In this document: in pieces, positions 13,616 through 22,436 of the stretch
Position numbering within the stretch: position 1 is the first letter of the stretch
Layout: each line of letters starts with the position of its first letter
Assembly: GCA_017511925.1 (NCBI GenBank)
Contig: JAFWHS010000014.1
Coordinates: forward strand, 158,637 to 222,636
From: Candidatus Saccharimonadota bacterium
GTDB taxonomy: Bacteria > Patescibacteriota > Saccharimonadia > Saccharimonadales > Saccharimonadaceae
Reading direction: 5' to 3'
Length of the DNA: 64,000 bases
The notes under the pieces: generated by a model
The model's input: only the letters and a program-made list of their open reading frames with translations
What the model was told of the DNA's origin: nothing
The model's database searches: none
Position numbers and translations under genes: made by a program

Positions 13616-14677
13616 ATGCGAAATCACCTTTTATCTCAACATTTCTTACGTAACCCTCGTTTAGCTTTAATTTTGATCGGCCACTCAAACCTTAAAAAAC
13701 GCGATCTCGTAATCGAAATCGGCGCTGGCTCCGGCGTCATTACTAGCGCTTTGTCAAAACGCGTGCGCAAGGTCATCGCCATCGAACCAGACCATCAAAC
13801 TGCCTCAAAATTACGCGAAAATCTCACAAAACGCAATATTTCAAACGTAAAAATCGTAGAAGAAGATTTCTTAAAATACCAACTACCTTCCGAACCCTAC
13901 AAAATCTTTTCCAATCCACCTTTTCATCTTAGCTCAGCCATTATCCATCGTTTACTAGAAGCAAACAACCCACCCGAAGCTTTTTACCTCATCCTCCAAA
14001 AACAGTTTGCATTAAAACTCTTAAACACTGACCGCCATTATACTTCTCAACTTGGCCATACCTTAATCCAAAAATACCAAACCAAAATCCGTTTACCGCT
14101 CAAAAATACTGATTTCACTCCACCGCCAGCCGTTCCTACCGTATTTTTTGAAGCCAAAAAAATCCCCGATACGGCCACAGATGAGCAAATCATCAAAGCT
14201 CTAAAATCCAGCCAAATCGCCACCGTTCCAACTGAAACAGTAGAAGGCTATGCCGTGGCGCTAAATTCAAAAGACGGTATTCTTAATCTTATGAAGCTCA
14301 AAAACCGCGATTTTGATTCCGGTAAAATTTTTACTCTCGTCCCAGAAAATATTGATGCCATTTCAAAATACGTCATAATTCCAGACACCGCAAAAAGCCT
14401 GATCAAAGAACATCTTCCTGGTGAACTCACTCTCATTTTACCTAAAAACCCAGACTTCCATCATTTTTACTACGACCATTTTAATACCATTGGCATCCGC
14501 ATCCCAGCTCACCCATTATTCCCAAAAATCGCCAAAGAAGTTGGACCGATCCTCCTCACTTCAGCCAATCCTCGTGGCGGCACTCCGCGCACGCTAACCG
14601 GCCACTTGCCCTCCACTATTATTGATTTGTCTGGCAATAAGCCAAAAATCATCCGCCAAGGTAATCTCGTGGTATAA
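13616..14677 (+). CDS. Fusion of Erm/KsgA-type rRNA adenine dimethyltransferase and TsaC/Sua5 domain
   Basis: 353 aa, two domains. Residues 1-180 are a Rossmann methyltransferase of the Erm/KsgA type: QHFLRNPRLA at the start, SAM motif VIEIGAGSGVITSAL, and the catalytic NPPF (FSNPPFHLSSAIIHRLLE), which is the Erm form of the NLPY/NIPY motif. Residues 190-353 are a YrdC/TsaC/Sua5 domain: VPTETVEGYA, KNRDFDSGKIFTLV, IGIRIPAHPLF, ILLTSANPRGGTP and STIIDLSG. That domain makes threonylcarbamoyl-AMP for tRNA t6A. A separate rsmA is present at 58999-59736, so the first half is probably not the housekeeping 16S enzyme; 23S A2058 methylation is the family expectation. The two activities are not normally fused. 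No frameshift was seen. Confidence 0.88.
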   Translation: MRNHLLSQHFLRNPRLALILIGHSNLKKRDLVIEIGAGSGVITSALSKRVRKVIAIEPDHQTASKLRENLTKRNISNVKIVEEDFLKYQLPSEPYKIFSNPPFHLSSAIIHRLLEANNPPEAFYLILQKQFALKLLNTDRHYTSQLGHTLIQKYQTKIRLPLKNTDFTPPPAVPTVFFEAKKIPDTATDEQIIKALKSSQIATVPTETVEGYAVALNSKDGILNLMKLKNRDFDSGKIFTLVPENIDAISKYVIIPDTAKSLIKEHLPGELTLILPKNPDFHHFYYDHFNTIGIRIPAHPLFPKIAKEVGPILLTSANPRGGTPRTLTGHLPSTIIDLSGNKPKIIRQGNLVV

Positions 14678-14685
14678 TATATCTT

Positions 14686-16941
14686 ATGGAAAGATACGAA
14701 CCACTCAAAATTGAAGAAAAATGGCAAAAAATTTGGGAAGAAACTTCCGCTTTTAAAGCCGAAGAACTAAAAAATCGCCCAAAAATGATGCTCGCCGAAA
14801 TGTTCCCATATCCATCAGGCGCTGGTCTTCATGTTGGACACGTTCGTAATTTTACTATCGTAGATGTTCTTACTCGTTTTTATCATCAACAAGGTCTCAA
14901 TGTATTGCGCCCATTCGGATACGACACCTTTGGCCTTCCTGCCGAAAATTATGCCATCAAGACTGGTACCGCCCCCCAAGAAGTCACCAAAACCAACATC
15001 GCCAATTTCCGCAAACAAGCCAAACGTCTTGGCTATGCCATTGACTGGTCTCGCGAAATCAATACTTCCGACCCAGAATATTATCGTTGGACCCAGTGGT
15101 GCTTCCTCCAACTCTACAAAAAAGGCCTCGCTTACCAAAAAGAATCCTATCAATGGTGGTGTCCAGTAGACCAAACCGTCCTCGCCAATGAACAAGTCGA
15201 AAACGGCAAATGTTGGCGTTGTGGTCATGAAGTCGAAAAAAAGAAAATGAAACAATGGTTCTTCAAAATTACCGAATACGCAGATGAGCTCCTAGACGAA
15301 ATTGATAGTCTCGAATGGCCAGAAAAAATCAAAACCATGCAAAAAAATTGGATTGGCCGTTCCGTTGGTGCCGAAATCGACTTTATGATTACAAATAGTC
15401 GCAAAATCAAAGTCTTTACTACCCGCCCAGACACAATACTCGGCGCAACATTCTTAGTGGTCGCTCCAGAATATCCCGAACTCGAATCATTGGTAAATGA
15501 CGACACTCGCGAAGAAGTCTTAGCCTACAAAGCCGCTGCCCTCAAAAAATCCGAAATTGAACGCCAAGAAAACAAAGAAAAAACCGGCGTTTTCACCGGT
15601 TCATATGCCATAAACCCAGCTACCAAGGCAAAAATTCCTATCTACGTCGCGGATTACGTACTCGCCGGATACGGTACTGGTGCCATTATGGCCGTTCCCG
15701 CAATGGATGACCGCGACCGTGAATTCGCTGAAAAATTCAATTTACCAATCGTCGAAACCGAGCTTGTCGATCGCGATCTTTATGGCACTCCAAAAGTCAC
15801 CTATCGTATGCGCGACTGGCTTATTTCCCGTCAACGTTACTGGGGTTGTCCAATTCCAATCGCTTATGATAAAGAAGGTAATCCTCATCCTATCCCAGAA
15901 GATCAACTTCCAGTACTCATCCCAGAAGTAGATGATTATAAACCGGATAACTCTGGGCGCAGCGCTCTCGCCAAAGCTAAAGATTGGCTCAAAGTTACTA
16001 TAAATGGCGAAGAAATGACTCGCGAAACCGACACACTAGATGGCTACGCTTGCTCTTCTTGGTATCTCTGGCGCTATGCTTCACCACATGATAATAAAGC
16101 CGCCTGGGATCCCGAAGCTATCAAATATTGGGAACCCGTTGATTATTATTGTGGTGGCGACCATGCCGTTGCTCATCTGCTTTATGTTCGTTTTTGGTGT
16201 AAATTCTTCGCCGATGAAGGCTACTTGCCTTTCCGCGAACCAATCAAAAGATTACTTTACAATGGTTACATCAACGCTCCTGACGGCAAAAAGATGAGCA
16301 AAAGTAAAGGAAACGTTATCGACCCACTCGACGTCATCAATGACGGTTACGGCGCCGACACTCTTCGTACATACGAAATGTTCATTGGCCCATACGATCA
16401 AGATGCCGCTTGGGACACCCGCTCTGTTGGCGGTGTTTATCGCTTCTTGAATCGTTGCTGGAACTTAGTTTTCGCCAAACCGTCTCCTGAGGATAAAAAC
16501 ATCGTCATTAGAAACAAAACTATCAAAAAAGTCACTAGTGACATTCACCGTTACAACTTCAATACTGCCGTTGCCGCTCTAATGGAATACGTCAACGAAC
16601 TCTACAAAACCGGCGCCACAAACGAAGATCTCGTCATACTCGCTAAGCTCTTAAAACCTTTCGCCCCACACCTTGCCTCCGAAATGCTAGAACGCCTAAA
16701 TGCCACCGACGAATGGCCTACCTGGGACGATAAATACCTAATTGCGGATACTGTAGAAATTATCGTTCAAGTTAATGGTAAACTTCGCGCTAAAATTTCC
16801 GTTGTCCCAGAAGATTTAGAAGACGAATCAAAAATTCTCTCCCTGGCCCTCACCAACGACAAAATCACAAAATACACCGAAAATGGCATCAAAAAATCCA
16901 TTTTCGTGAAAAAAGCCAAACTATTAAACTTAGTTGTTTAA
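14686..16941 (+). CDS. leuS: Leucyl-tRNA synthetase
   Basis: Class I synthetase charging tRNA-Leu, 751 aa (E. coli about 860). Class signatures HVGH (GAGLHVGHVRNFTIVD) and KMSKSKGNVIDP are intact. The zinc-type module around WCPVDQTVLANEQV...CWRCG keeps its cysteines. The CP1 editing domain is present (TTRPDTILGATFLVVAPEYP; GTGAIMAVPAMDDRD, with M where H is common). The shorter length reflects compact insertions after the editing domain and a trimmed C-terminus. A TATAAT overlapping the 3' end of the upstream gene ends seven bases before ATG 14686, so it may be leaderless. Its 3' end overlaps the convergent glycosyltransferase gene by 12 bases. Confidence 0.96.
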   Translation: MERYEPLKIEEKWQKIWEETSAFKAEELKNRPKMMLAEMFPYPSGAGLHVGHVRNFTIVDVLTRFYHQQGLNVLRPFGYDTFGLPAENYAIKTGTAPQEVTKTNIANFRKQAKRLGYAIDWSREINTSDPEYYRWTQWCFLQLYKKGLAYQKESYQWWCPVDQTVLANEQVENGKCWRCGHEVEKKKMKQWFFKITEYADELLDEIDSLEWPEKIKTMQKNWIGRSVGAEIDFMITNSRKIKVFTTRPDTILGATFLVVAPEYPELESLVNDDTREEVLAYKAAALKKSEIERQENKEKTGVFTGSYAINPATKAKIPIYVADYVLAGYGTGAIMAVPAMDDRDREFAEKFNLPIVETELVDRDLYGTPKVTYRMRDWLISRQRYWGCPIPIAYDKEGNPHPIPEDQLPVLIPEVDDYKPDNSGRSALAKAKDWLKVTINGEEMTRETDTLDGYACSSWYLWRYASPHDNKAAWDPEAIKYWEPVDYYCGGDHAVAHLLYVRFWCKFFADEGYLPFREPIKRLLYNGYINAPDGKKMSKSKGNVIDPLDVINDGYGADTLRTYEMFIGPYDQDAAWDTRSVGGVYRFLNRCWNLVFAKPSPEDKNIVIRNKTIKKVTSDIHRYNFNTAVAALMEYVNELYKTGATNEDLVILAKLLKPFAPHLASEMLERLNATDEWPTWDDKYLIADTVEIIVQVNGKLRAKISVVPEDLEDESKILSLALTNDKITKYTENGIKKSIFVKKAKLLNLVV

Positions 16942-18171
16942 GACACGATTATATATATTAATAAACTTATCTAAAGTTTTTTCAAAATCATGCTCCGAAG
17001 CAATCTTTAGTGAGTTTTTGCTAAATTTTTCTCTCAATTTTGGATCCGATAAAATTTTTTCGATCGCCAAAGCAATACCGCTCACATCTCCAGGCCTACA
17101 TAAAAAGCCATTTTCATCGTTAACACAAACCTCAGACACTGCACCAGCATCCACCGCGATAAGCGGTAAACCAGAAGCCGCCGCCTCGATCAATACGATA
17201 CCTTGCGTTTCGATTTCGCTAGCCGTAACAAACACATTACCTATTTTATATATTTCATACAAATCCGGCGCCACCACTCTCCCCAAAAATCTTGCTGATT
17301 CCGTCAAGCCAAGCTTCACGGCTTTTTCTTCAAGACGGGCTTTATCTACACCGTCACCCACAATCACCAACATCGCCTCTGGCACCTTCTTAACCACCTC
17401 AGAAAAAGCCTCCACCACCATGCCCACATTCTTTTCCGGATCAACCCTCCCTACGTATAGCACGATCGGTCTATCTGTGGGAATGTTATATTTCTTATAA
17501 AAATCTACCTTCACTTTTCCAGGCTTAAAATTAGATAAATCTACCCCATTACTCACGGCCGCCACCGGCACAGTAAATTCTCTACCATCCAACAAATTAT
17601 AAATCGCCTTCTTTGTCGGCATCGTCACAAAGTCGCTCTTACTCTGCCGATTCACAAAATATGCATTCAAAAGAGCATTTACCGGCTTTTTTACTAAGCC
17701 TGGCATCTTTAAAGGTTCCGTCAACACTTCTGGCTGATTATGTTCAGTCGTCACTACGGGTATCTTGTGTTTTCTTGCATAAGATACTACCGACAAACCT
17801 ATTGGATCAGAAATTTGCACATGTACTACATCCGGCTTAAAATTATCCAAAATTTTCTTTATCTCATTAAACGGGAATACCGATACCCTAAACCCATGTT
17901 TATACCACAAGTGTGGCCACTTCATGCCAAGAAACTTCTTTTTTTCTGGAACTTCGTGAATCTGATCTGGATAAACCTTTGCTTCCACCGAACGAAGATA
18001 GTGTACCTCTACATCATCTTCTTTTCTTTTATAACTTTTTCCGGTTTGCGAAGGGCATAATACCAAAACATCATGACCCCGTTTAGCCAACCCCACTGCC
18101 AAATTATGCGAAAACATCGCCACGCCATTTATCATTGGATAATAAACAGCTGTGGCGATTATAATTTTCAT
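16930..18171 (-). CDS. GT4-family glycosyltransferase, diacylglycerol-glucosyltransferase-like
   Basis: 413 aa, GT-B fold. The N-terminal acceptor half starts MKIIIATAVYYPMINGVAMF and the C-terminal nucleotide-sugar half has VLYVGRVDPEKNV and the E-x7-E motif (SEIETQGIVLIEAAASG). The pattern GVxxFxxNLxxxLxxRGHxV and the TTEHNQPE segment resemble 1,2-diacylglycerol 3-glucosyltransferases of Gram-positive bacteria, so a glycolipid or wall-polymer substrate is likely but unproven. Its ATG shares a base with the stop of the upstream protease (TAATG), so the two are coupled, which links it to the envelope block. Confidence 0.85.
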   Translation of the reverse strand: MKIIIATAVYYPMINGVAMFSHNLAVGLAKRGHDVLVLCPSQTGKSYKRKEDDVEVHYLRSVEAKVYPDQIHEVPEKKKFLGMKWPHLWYKHGFRVSVFPFNEIKKILDNFKPDVVHVQISDPIGLSVVSYARKHKIPVVTTEHNQPEVLTEPLKMPGLVKKPVNALLNAYFVNRQSKSDFVTMPTKKAIYNLLDGREFTVPVAAVSNGVDLSNFKPGKVKVDFYKKYNIPTDRPIVLYVGRVDPEKNVGMVVEAFSEVVKKVPEAMLVIVGDGVDKARLEEKAVKLGLTESARFLGRVVAPDLYEIYKIGNVFVTASEIETQGIVLIEAAASGLPLIAVDAGAVSEVCVNDENGFLCRPGDVSGIALAIEKILSDPKLREKFSKNSLKIASEHDFEKTLDKFINIYNRVLNN

Positions 18172-19358
18172 TAAAGCTCCTTTGCTTTTTTAAGCTGCGG
18201 ATCCTTCATAGCATTAATATCTTCAAAAGTCCGTTCCACTTCTACATCCGGCTTAATTCCCTCGCCGCTAATAGATCTATCATTTGGTGTATACCATTCT
18301 GCCGTAGTCACTTTGAGCGTAGTACCACCAGACAAATTAAACAAATTTTGTACTACACCTTTTCCATATGTGCTTTCACCAACTATCGTAGCCTTTCCGT
18401 AATCCTGCAAAGCCCCTGCCACGATCTCCGAAGCTGAAGCTGTTGAACCATTTACTAACACTATAGTCTTCATATCTTTCAAAATAGCTTTGCCACTGGC
18501 CGTAGAAGTAGTAGAATCGCCATAATGCTTCGATTTTTGAATCAACATCTTCTGATTATCTAACCATAAACTAAGTAAATCTTGTGCTGCAGACACATAA
18601 CCACCGCCATTACCACGCAAATCCAAAATCACTTTATTTACGCCCTTTTTACTAAACTCTTGTGCCATCTGTTGCACTTTTGTACCAGTATCATTATCAA
18701 ATCGAGTCAACGTTATGATTGCCGTCTTACCATCATATTCTACATATGCCGACACATTATTAATCGTCTCACGCTTCATTGTAAAATCTAATTCTTCACC
18801 ATCTCTCACCACGGTCACCGTAACTTCAGAGCCTTCTTCACCGCGTATTTTTTGCGCAATTACTTCGGAAGATTCAGTCCATATTTCTTCGCCATTTACC
18901 TTATATAATATATCTCCAGCCAAAATACCTACTTTTCTCGCTGGGTTATCCGGTAAAGTTCTAAGCACTCTTACATAGCCATCACGAAGCCCCATCTCTA
19001 CACCAATGCCGCTTCCTACATTACCATGTAAATCATCGTAAAAATCAGAACTCTCATCGGCATCAAGATATACCGTATATTTATCACCAAGTGATTCCAC
19101 TAACCCCTTCTTAGCTCCTTCTATTGCATCATTCAAGGCAATCTCACCATTATAAGAATCATTTAGCTTATTATATACTTCATCCAAAGCTGACCAATCA
19201 TTGCCGCCAACAATCCCAAACTGAACCCCGCTACCACTAAACCACTTACTACAATTCGCACCAATAATTATGCCAACCACCAACACTGCGGCGCAAGCAA
19301 TAATAGCACTCCCCAAATTAAGTTTTATTCTTTTTTGTTTCCACTCCAATTTATTCAT
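18171..19358 (-). CDS. C-terminal processing peptidase, S41 family (CtpA-like)
   Basis: 395 aa. Signal-anchor helix at about residues 16-36, a helical N-domain, a PDZ domain (about 110-190: GSGIGVEMGLRDGYVRVL, ILAGDILYKVNGEE) and an S41 catalytic domain. The catalytic serine is in NGSTASASEIVAGAL and the lysine in GESTYGKGVVQ, giving the Ser-Lys dyad. It acts outside the membrane on C-termini of exported proteins, often wall hydrolases. A TATAAT ends six bases before ATG 19358, so a leaderless mRNA is predicted. It sits between the PcsB-like hydrolase and a glycosyltransferase. Confidence 0.93.
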   Translation of the reverse strand: MNKLEWKQKRIKLNLGSAIIACAAVLVVGIIIGANCSKWFSGSGVQFGIVGGNDWSALDEVYNKLNDSYNGEIALNDAIEGAKKGLVESLGDKYTVYLDADESSDFYDDLHGNVGSGIGVEMGLRDGYVRVLRTLPDNPARKVGILAGDILYKVNGEEIWTESSEVIAQKIRGEEGSEVTVTVVRDGEELDFTMKRETINNVSAYVEYDGKTAIITLTRFDNDTGTKVQQMAQEFSKKGVNKVILDLRGNGGGYVSAAQDLLSLWLDNQKMLIQKSKHYGDSTTSTASGKAILKDMKTIVLVNGSTASASEIVAGALQDYGKATIVGESTYGKGVVQNLFNLSGGTTLKVTTAEWYTPNDRSISGEGIKPDVEVERTFEDINAMKDPQLKKAKEL

Positions 19359-19386
19359 TACTTTATTATAGCATAAAAACTATATT

Positions 19387-20574
19387 TTAGCGTAAATGAA
19401 TATAATTATAGCCAGCTGCCTGAGCCGCCGATAAAGTTTGCGAGCCAAAGTCACCCATATGATACGATCCAGTCAATTGCCCAGTAGACCAATAATTGTT
19501 ATATTCTGTAATATTCACCGAACCATCAGCATTTACACTCTCTACCCAGAATACATGGCCATAAGTACCTCCCACCGCCTGCCCAATCGTGCCAGCCGCA
19601 GGATTATGATCCACGGTATATCCTCTCTTCTCGGCTGAACTCTTCCAAGACTTAGCATCGCCCCAGAAAGATATCACAATCCCATATCTTTCATAAGCCT
19701 TCCATCCTGCATAGCTAGTACATTCGCAAAGATAACCGCCAATCACACCTACACCAGGATATCTTGAAAGATCCCAGTCTTGATGATGCGGACATTCATC
19801 CTGCCAATAATAAGTATTGGCTCCAGAATACACCTTACCATTACCGTACAACTGTGGGTTAGCCCTCTGTTCGGCTTCTTCGGCAGCTATCTTTTCCGCC
19901 AAAGCTACCCTGGCCTGCTCTTCATAAGCCGAGGCGTCATTCTGATATTTAATTACTAGCTCTTCCTGCGCCGCCTTCGTAGATTCCAGACTAACTTTTG
20001 TCGTCCGTTGTTCGGCCAATAACTCTTCAACCTTCGCTCTATCAGCTTCCAATTCTTCCTTTGCCCGCTTTATATCGGCCGCCTTAATACTTATTTGCTG
20101 TTCTACCACTTCACTCCGTGCTTGTTTTTCCGCTAGATCAGAAATCGACTCCGCACCAGCCAACACCTTTATTGGCTCCGAATCATCCTCAAAATGCATA
20201 TTAACCAATAGTTCCGCTAAGGCCTCTTTCTCTGCTACCAACTTTTTCTCAGTCACTATAATCTTCGCATTCAAGTCATCCACTTCTGCAGCAGTCTCCG
20301 CAATTGCCATCTCCATACTAGCAATCTGCAAGCTAAGCTCCGTCACCTTAGCTTGGAATAAACTTGCTGAATTACTAGCCTCTGAAGCTTTTTTATTTGC
20401 CTCTTCTTCTCTCTGTGCGGCCTCTCTACATTCCTTGCTATTCTCACAAGCCTTAGAAAGTGCCCCCACCCTACCCGTCATTGCAAGATCAGTCAACACT
20501 GGAACAAAAGTCAAAATCACTGCACCAAAGACCACCAGAACATTTTTCATTTTTGTTTTCAAAAGCATTACCAT
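19387..20574 (-). CDS. PcsB-like peptidoglycan hydrolase: coiled coil plus CHAP domain
   Basis: 395 aa. N-terminal export signal (about residues 10-32), a long coiled coil (about 48-245), then a CHAP cysteine peptidase/amidase domain. In the CHAP domain the nucleophile is in GGYLCECTSYAGWKAYERYG and the histidine in TYGHVFWVESVN. This is the layout of streptococcal PcsB, whose coiled coil docks on FtsX; ftsX and ftsE are the next genes upstream on the same strand, which strongly supports that role. TATAAT ends six bases before ATG 20574 (predicted leaderless). Confidence 0.92.
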   Translation of the reverse strand: MVMLLKTKMKNVLVVFGAVILTFVPVLTDLAMTGRVGALSKACENSKECREAAQREEEANKKASEASNSASLFQAKVTELSLQIASMEMAIAETAAEVDDLNAKIIVTEKKLVAEKEALAELLVNMHFEDDSEPIKVLAGAESISDLAEKQARSEVVEQQISIKAADIKRAKEELEADRAKVEELLAEQRTTKVSLESTKAAQEELVIKYQNDASAYEEQARVALAEKIAAEEAEQRANPQLYGNGKVYSGANTYYWQDECPHHQDWDLSRYPGVGVIGGYLCECTSYAGWKAYERYGIVISFWGDAKSWKSSAEKRGYTVDHNPAAGTIGQAVGGTYGHVFWVESVNADGSVNITEYNNYWSTGQLTGSYHMGDFGSQTLSAAQAAGYNYIHLR

Positions 20575-20613
20575 AATTATATTATAGCATAAACGTCAAC
20601 TATCAAGCAAATT

Positions 20614-21657
20614 TTATGCCTTATTCAGATATTTCGATACCGCAAGTCTTGCTGATACCCTACCAATAACTATACCAATTGCCACAAATGCCAAATATAC
20701 TAAGATTAATTTATTTGACTCCAAAGTCGCCTTAATGGTTTCCACATTGATCCCATATCCAGCCAATTTCGGCGCCAAGAACATAAAACCAAAGTAACTA
20801 GCCGTAGCTGCCACTACTCCAGCAATAATCCCGCAAATCTCTGCCTCCACTAGAAACGGCCCACGAATAAAACGCTTATCTGCCCCAACCAATTTCATCA
20901 TATAAATCTCTTCCCGACGCGAGAAAATCGCCATTCTAATCGTACTAAATATAATGAGTACCGATATCACCAAAAATACCAACGCCAGTATCATACCACC
21001 AGTTCTTGCAATCCTCGCCCAAGAAGTAATCGTCGCAATCTCCACTTGATTCACATCATAAGTTGGAGACATCTCCTCGTCCACATATTTTTTAAACAAC
21101 TCATTCGTTGCCACTAATTCTTTTATGCTATCCAAATTATCCACATCATAAACCTTAATTCTCATCGTCGCCTGCATTTTAGCGATCATCAAATCTTTCA
21201 TTTCATCATCGAGTACGTTAAGAATATCTTCACTTTCTGCATTCTCTTCCAAAAACTTTGCATATTCTTCTTCCGAACTAGAAGTTACTACGCTCTTAAT
21301 ATTATTGTCACTAGAAATAATCTCTTCAAGTTTACCCAATACCTCTTTTGAAGTATTTGGCTTTAAATAAATTGTGATATCAATTTTGTCGCGCATCATT
21401 TCTGCAGTATTTGTCAAAATCACACTCGCTACAACCGTTACAAACAAAATAATCAAAGTAATAGACATTACCACAGTTGCAGCCGTAGAAAGCCATATAT
21501 TTCTCGCGAAACCTTTTGTACCATACTTTATAATACGCCCTTCTTTGCGCATCGGATGTTTTGCACGAGTTTTCTTCATAGCCTTAAGGCCACTCTTTGC
21601 CGCTTTTTTCAAGCTTCTGTCATTATTGTCTGGTAAACTATTCTTTCGCATCATCAT
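20614..21657 (-). CDS. ftsX: Cell division protein FtsX
   Basis: 347 aa. Cytoplasmic basic N-terminus, first membrane helix (about 58-80), an extracytoplasmic domain (about 90-225, with IDITIYLKPNTSKE), then three C-terminal helices with SRREEIYMMKLVGADKRFIRGPF, the conserved FtsX cytoplasmic loop. With FtsE it forms an ABC-type switch that activates a wall hydrolase rather than a transporter; the PcsB-like protein downstream is the expected target. The start overlaps the ftsE stop (ATGA-type); the second or third Met could also initiate. Confidence 0.95.
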   Translation of the reverse strand: MMMRKNSLPDNNDRSLKKAAKSGLKAMKKTRAKHPMRKEGRIIKYGTKGFARNIWLSTAATVVMSITLIILFVTVVASVILTNTAEMMRDKIDITIYLKPNTSKEVLGKLEEIISSDNNIKSVVTSSSEEEYAKFLEENAESEDILNVLDDEMKDLMIAKMQATMRIKVYDVDNLDSIKELVATNELFKKYVDEEMSPTYDVNQVEIATITSWARIARTGGMILALVFLVISVLIIFSTIRMAIFSRREEIYMMKLVGADKRFIRGPFLVEAEICGIIAGVVAATASYFGFMFLAPKLAGYGINVETIKATLESNKLILVYLAFVAIGIVIGRVSARLAVSKYLNKA

Positions 21658-22415
21658 AGAACTTTCCTTTTTATTGCATGCCCCGGAGTTTGAATCACAC
21701 GCTTCGGCTTAGGTGGTATTTTTTTCTCATCCAATTTATATATACCATTGTTCTTTTGATCATCCACTATTTTGCCGTCTTTCATAGTCACTACACGCTT
21801 TTGCAAAGTATTCACCACATTTTCATTATGTGTAGTTACTAATATCGTAGTACCAAAATCGTTAATCTTTTTAAGAAGACCCATGATTTCTTCCGTCGTC
21901 AGCTTATCCAAATTTGCCGTAGGCTCATCCGCAATTAAAATCTTCGGCTGACGCGCTACACTTCTTGCAATCGATACGCGCTGTTGTTGCCCACCAGAAA
22001 GCTGACTTGGAAATTTCTTTGCTTGATCTAATAAATCTACCAACTCTAGCACTTTTGGCACAGTCTTACGAATTTCCTTACCGCTCATTCCGGCAATCTC
22101 AAGCGCAAAAGCCACATTTTCATACACCGTACGTCTCGGCAATAACTTAAAATCTTGAAATACCACACCAAGCCTTCTACGATAGCCGGGTATGTGACGT
22201 TTTTTCACATAATCAAGATCAATGCCACCGATAATGATTTTCCCAGAATCCGGGTTTTCTTCCTTTGTGATCATTTTCATTAAGGTGGATTTACCAGCAC
22301 CAGACTTACCTACCAAAAATACAAATTCATTTGGCTCAATATGAAGTGATACTGAATCAAGCGCCGGCTCCTTGTCACCAGCGTAAGTTTTAGTCACGTT
22401 ATCGAGCAATATCAT
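21654..22415 (-). CDS. ftsE: Cell division ATP-binding protein FtsE
   Basis: 253 aa ABC ATPase. Walker A GKSGAGKST, Q-loop VVFQDFKLLP, signature LSGGQQQRVSIARS, Walker B ILIADEPTANLD and the switch histidine (TTHNE) are all present. FtsE energises FtsX to gate the septal PcsB-like hydrolase. A basic C-terminal tail (IPPKPKRVIQTPGHAIKRKVL without breaks is its end) extends past the ABC core. TAAAAT ends six bases before ATG 22415 and no ribosome binding site is present, so leaderless initiation is predicted. Confidence 0.96.
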   Translation of the reverse strand: MILLDNVTKTYAGDKEPALDSVSLHIEPNEFVFLVGKSGAGKSTLMKMITKEENPDSGKIIIGGIDLDYVKKRHIPGYRRRLGVVFQDFKLLPRRTVYENVAFALEIAGMSGKEIRKTVPKVLELVDLLDQAKKFPSQLSGGQQQRVSIARSVARQPKILIADEPTANLDKLTTEEIMGLLKKINDFGTTILVTTHNENVVNTLQKRVVTMKDGKIVDDQKNNGIYKLDEKKIPPKPKRVIQTPGHAIKRKVL

Positions 22416-22436
22416 AAGCTCATTTTAGCATAAACT

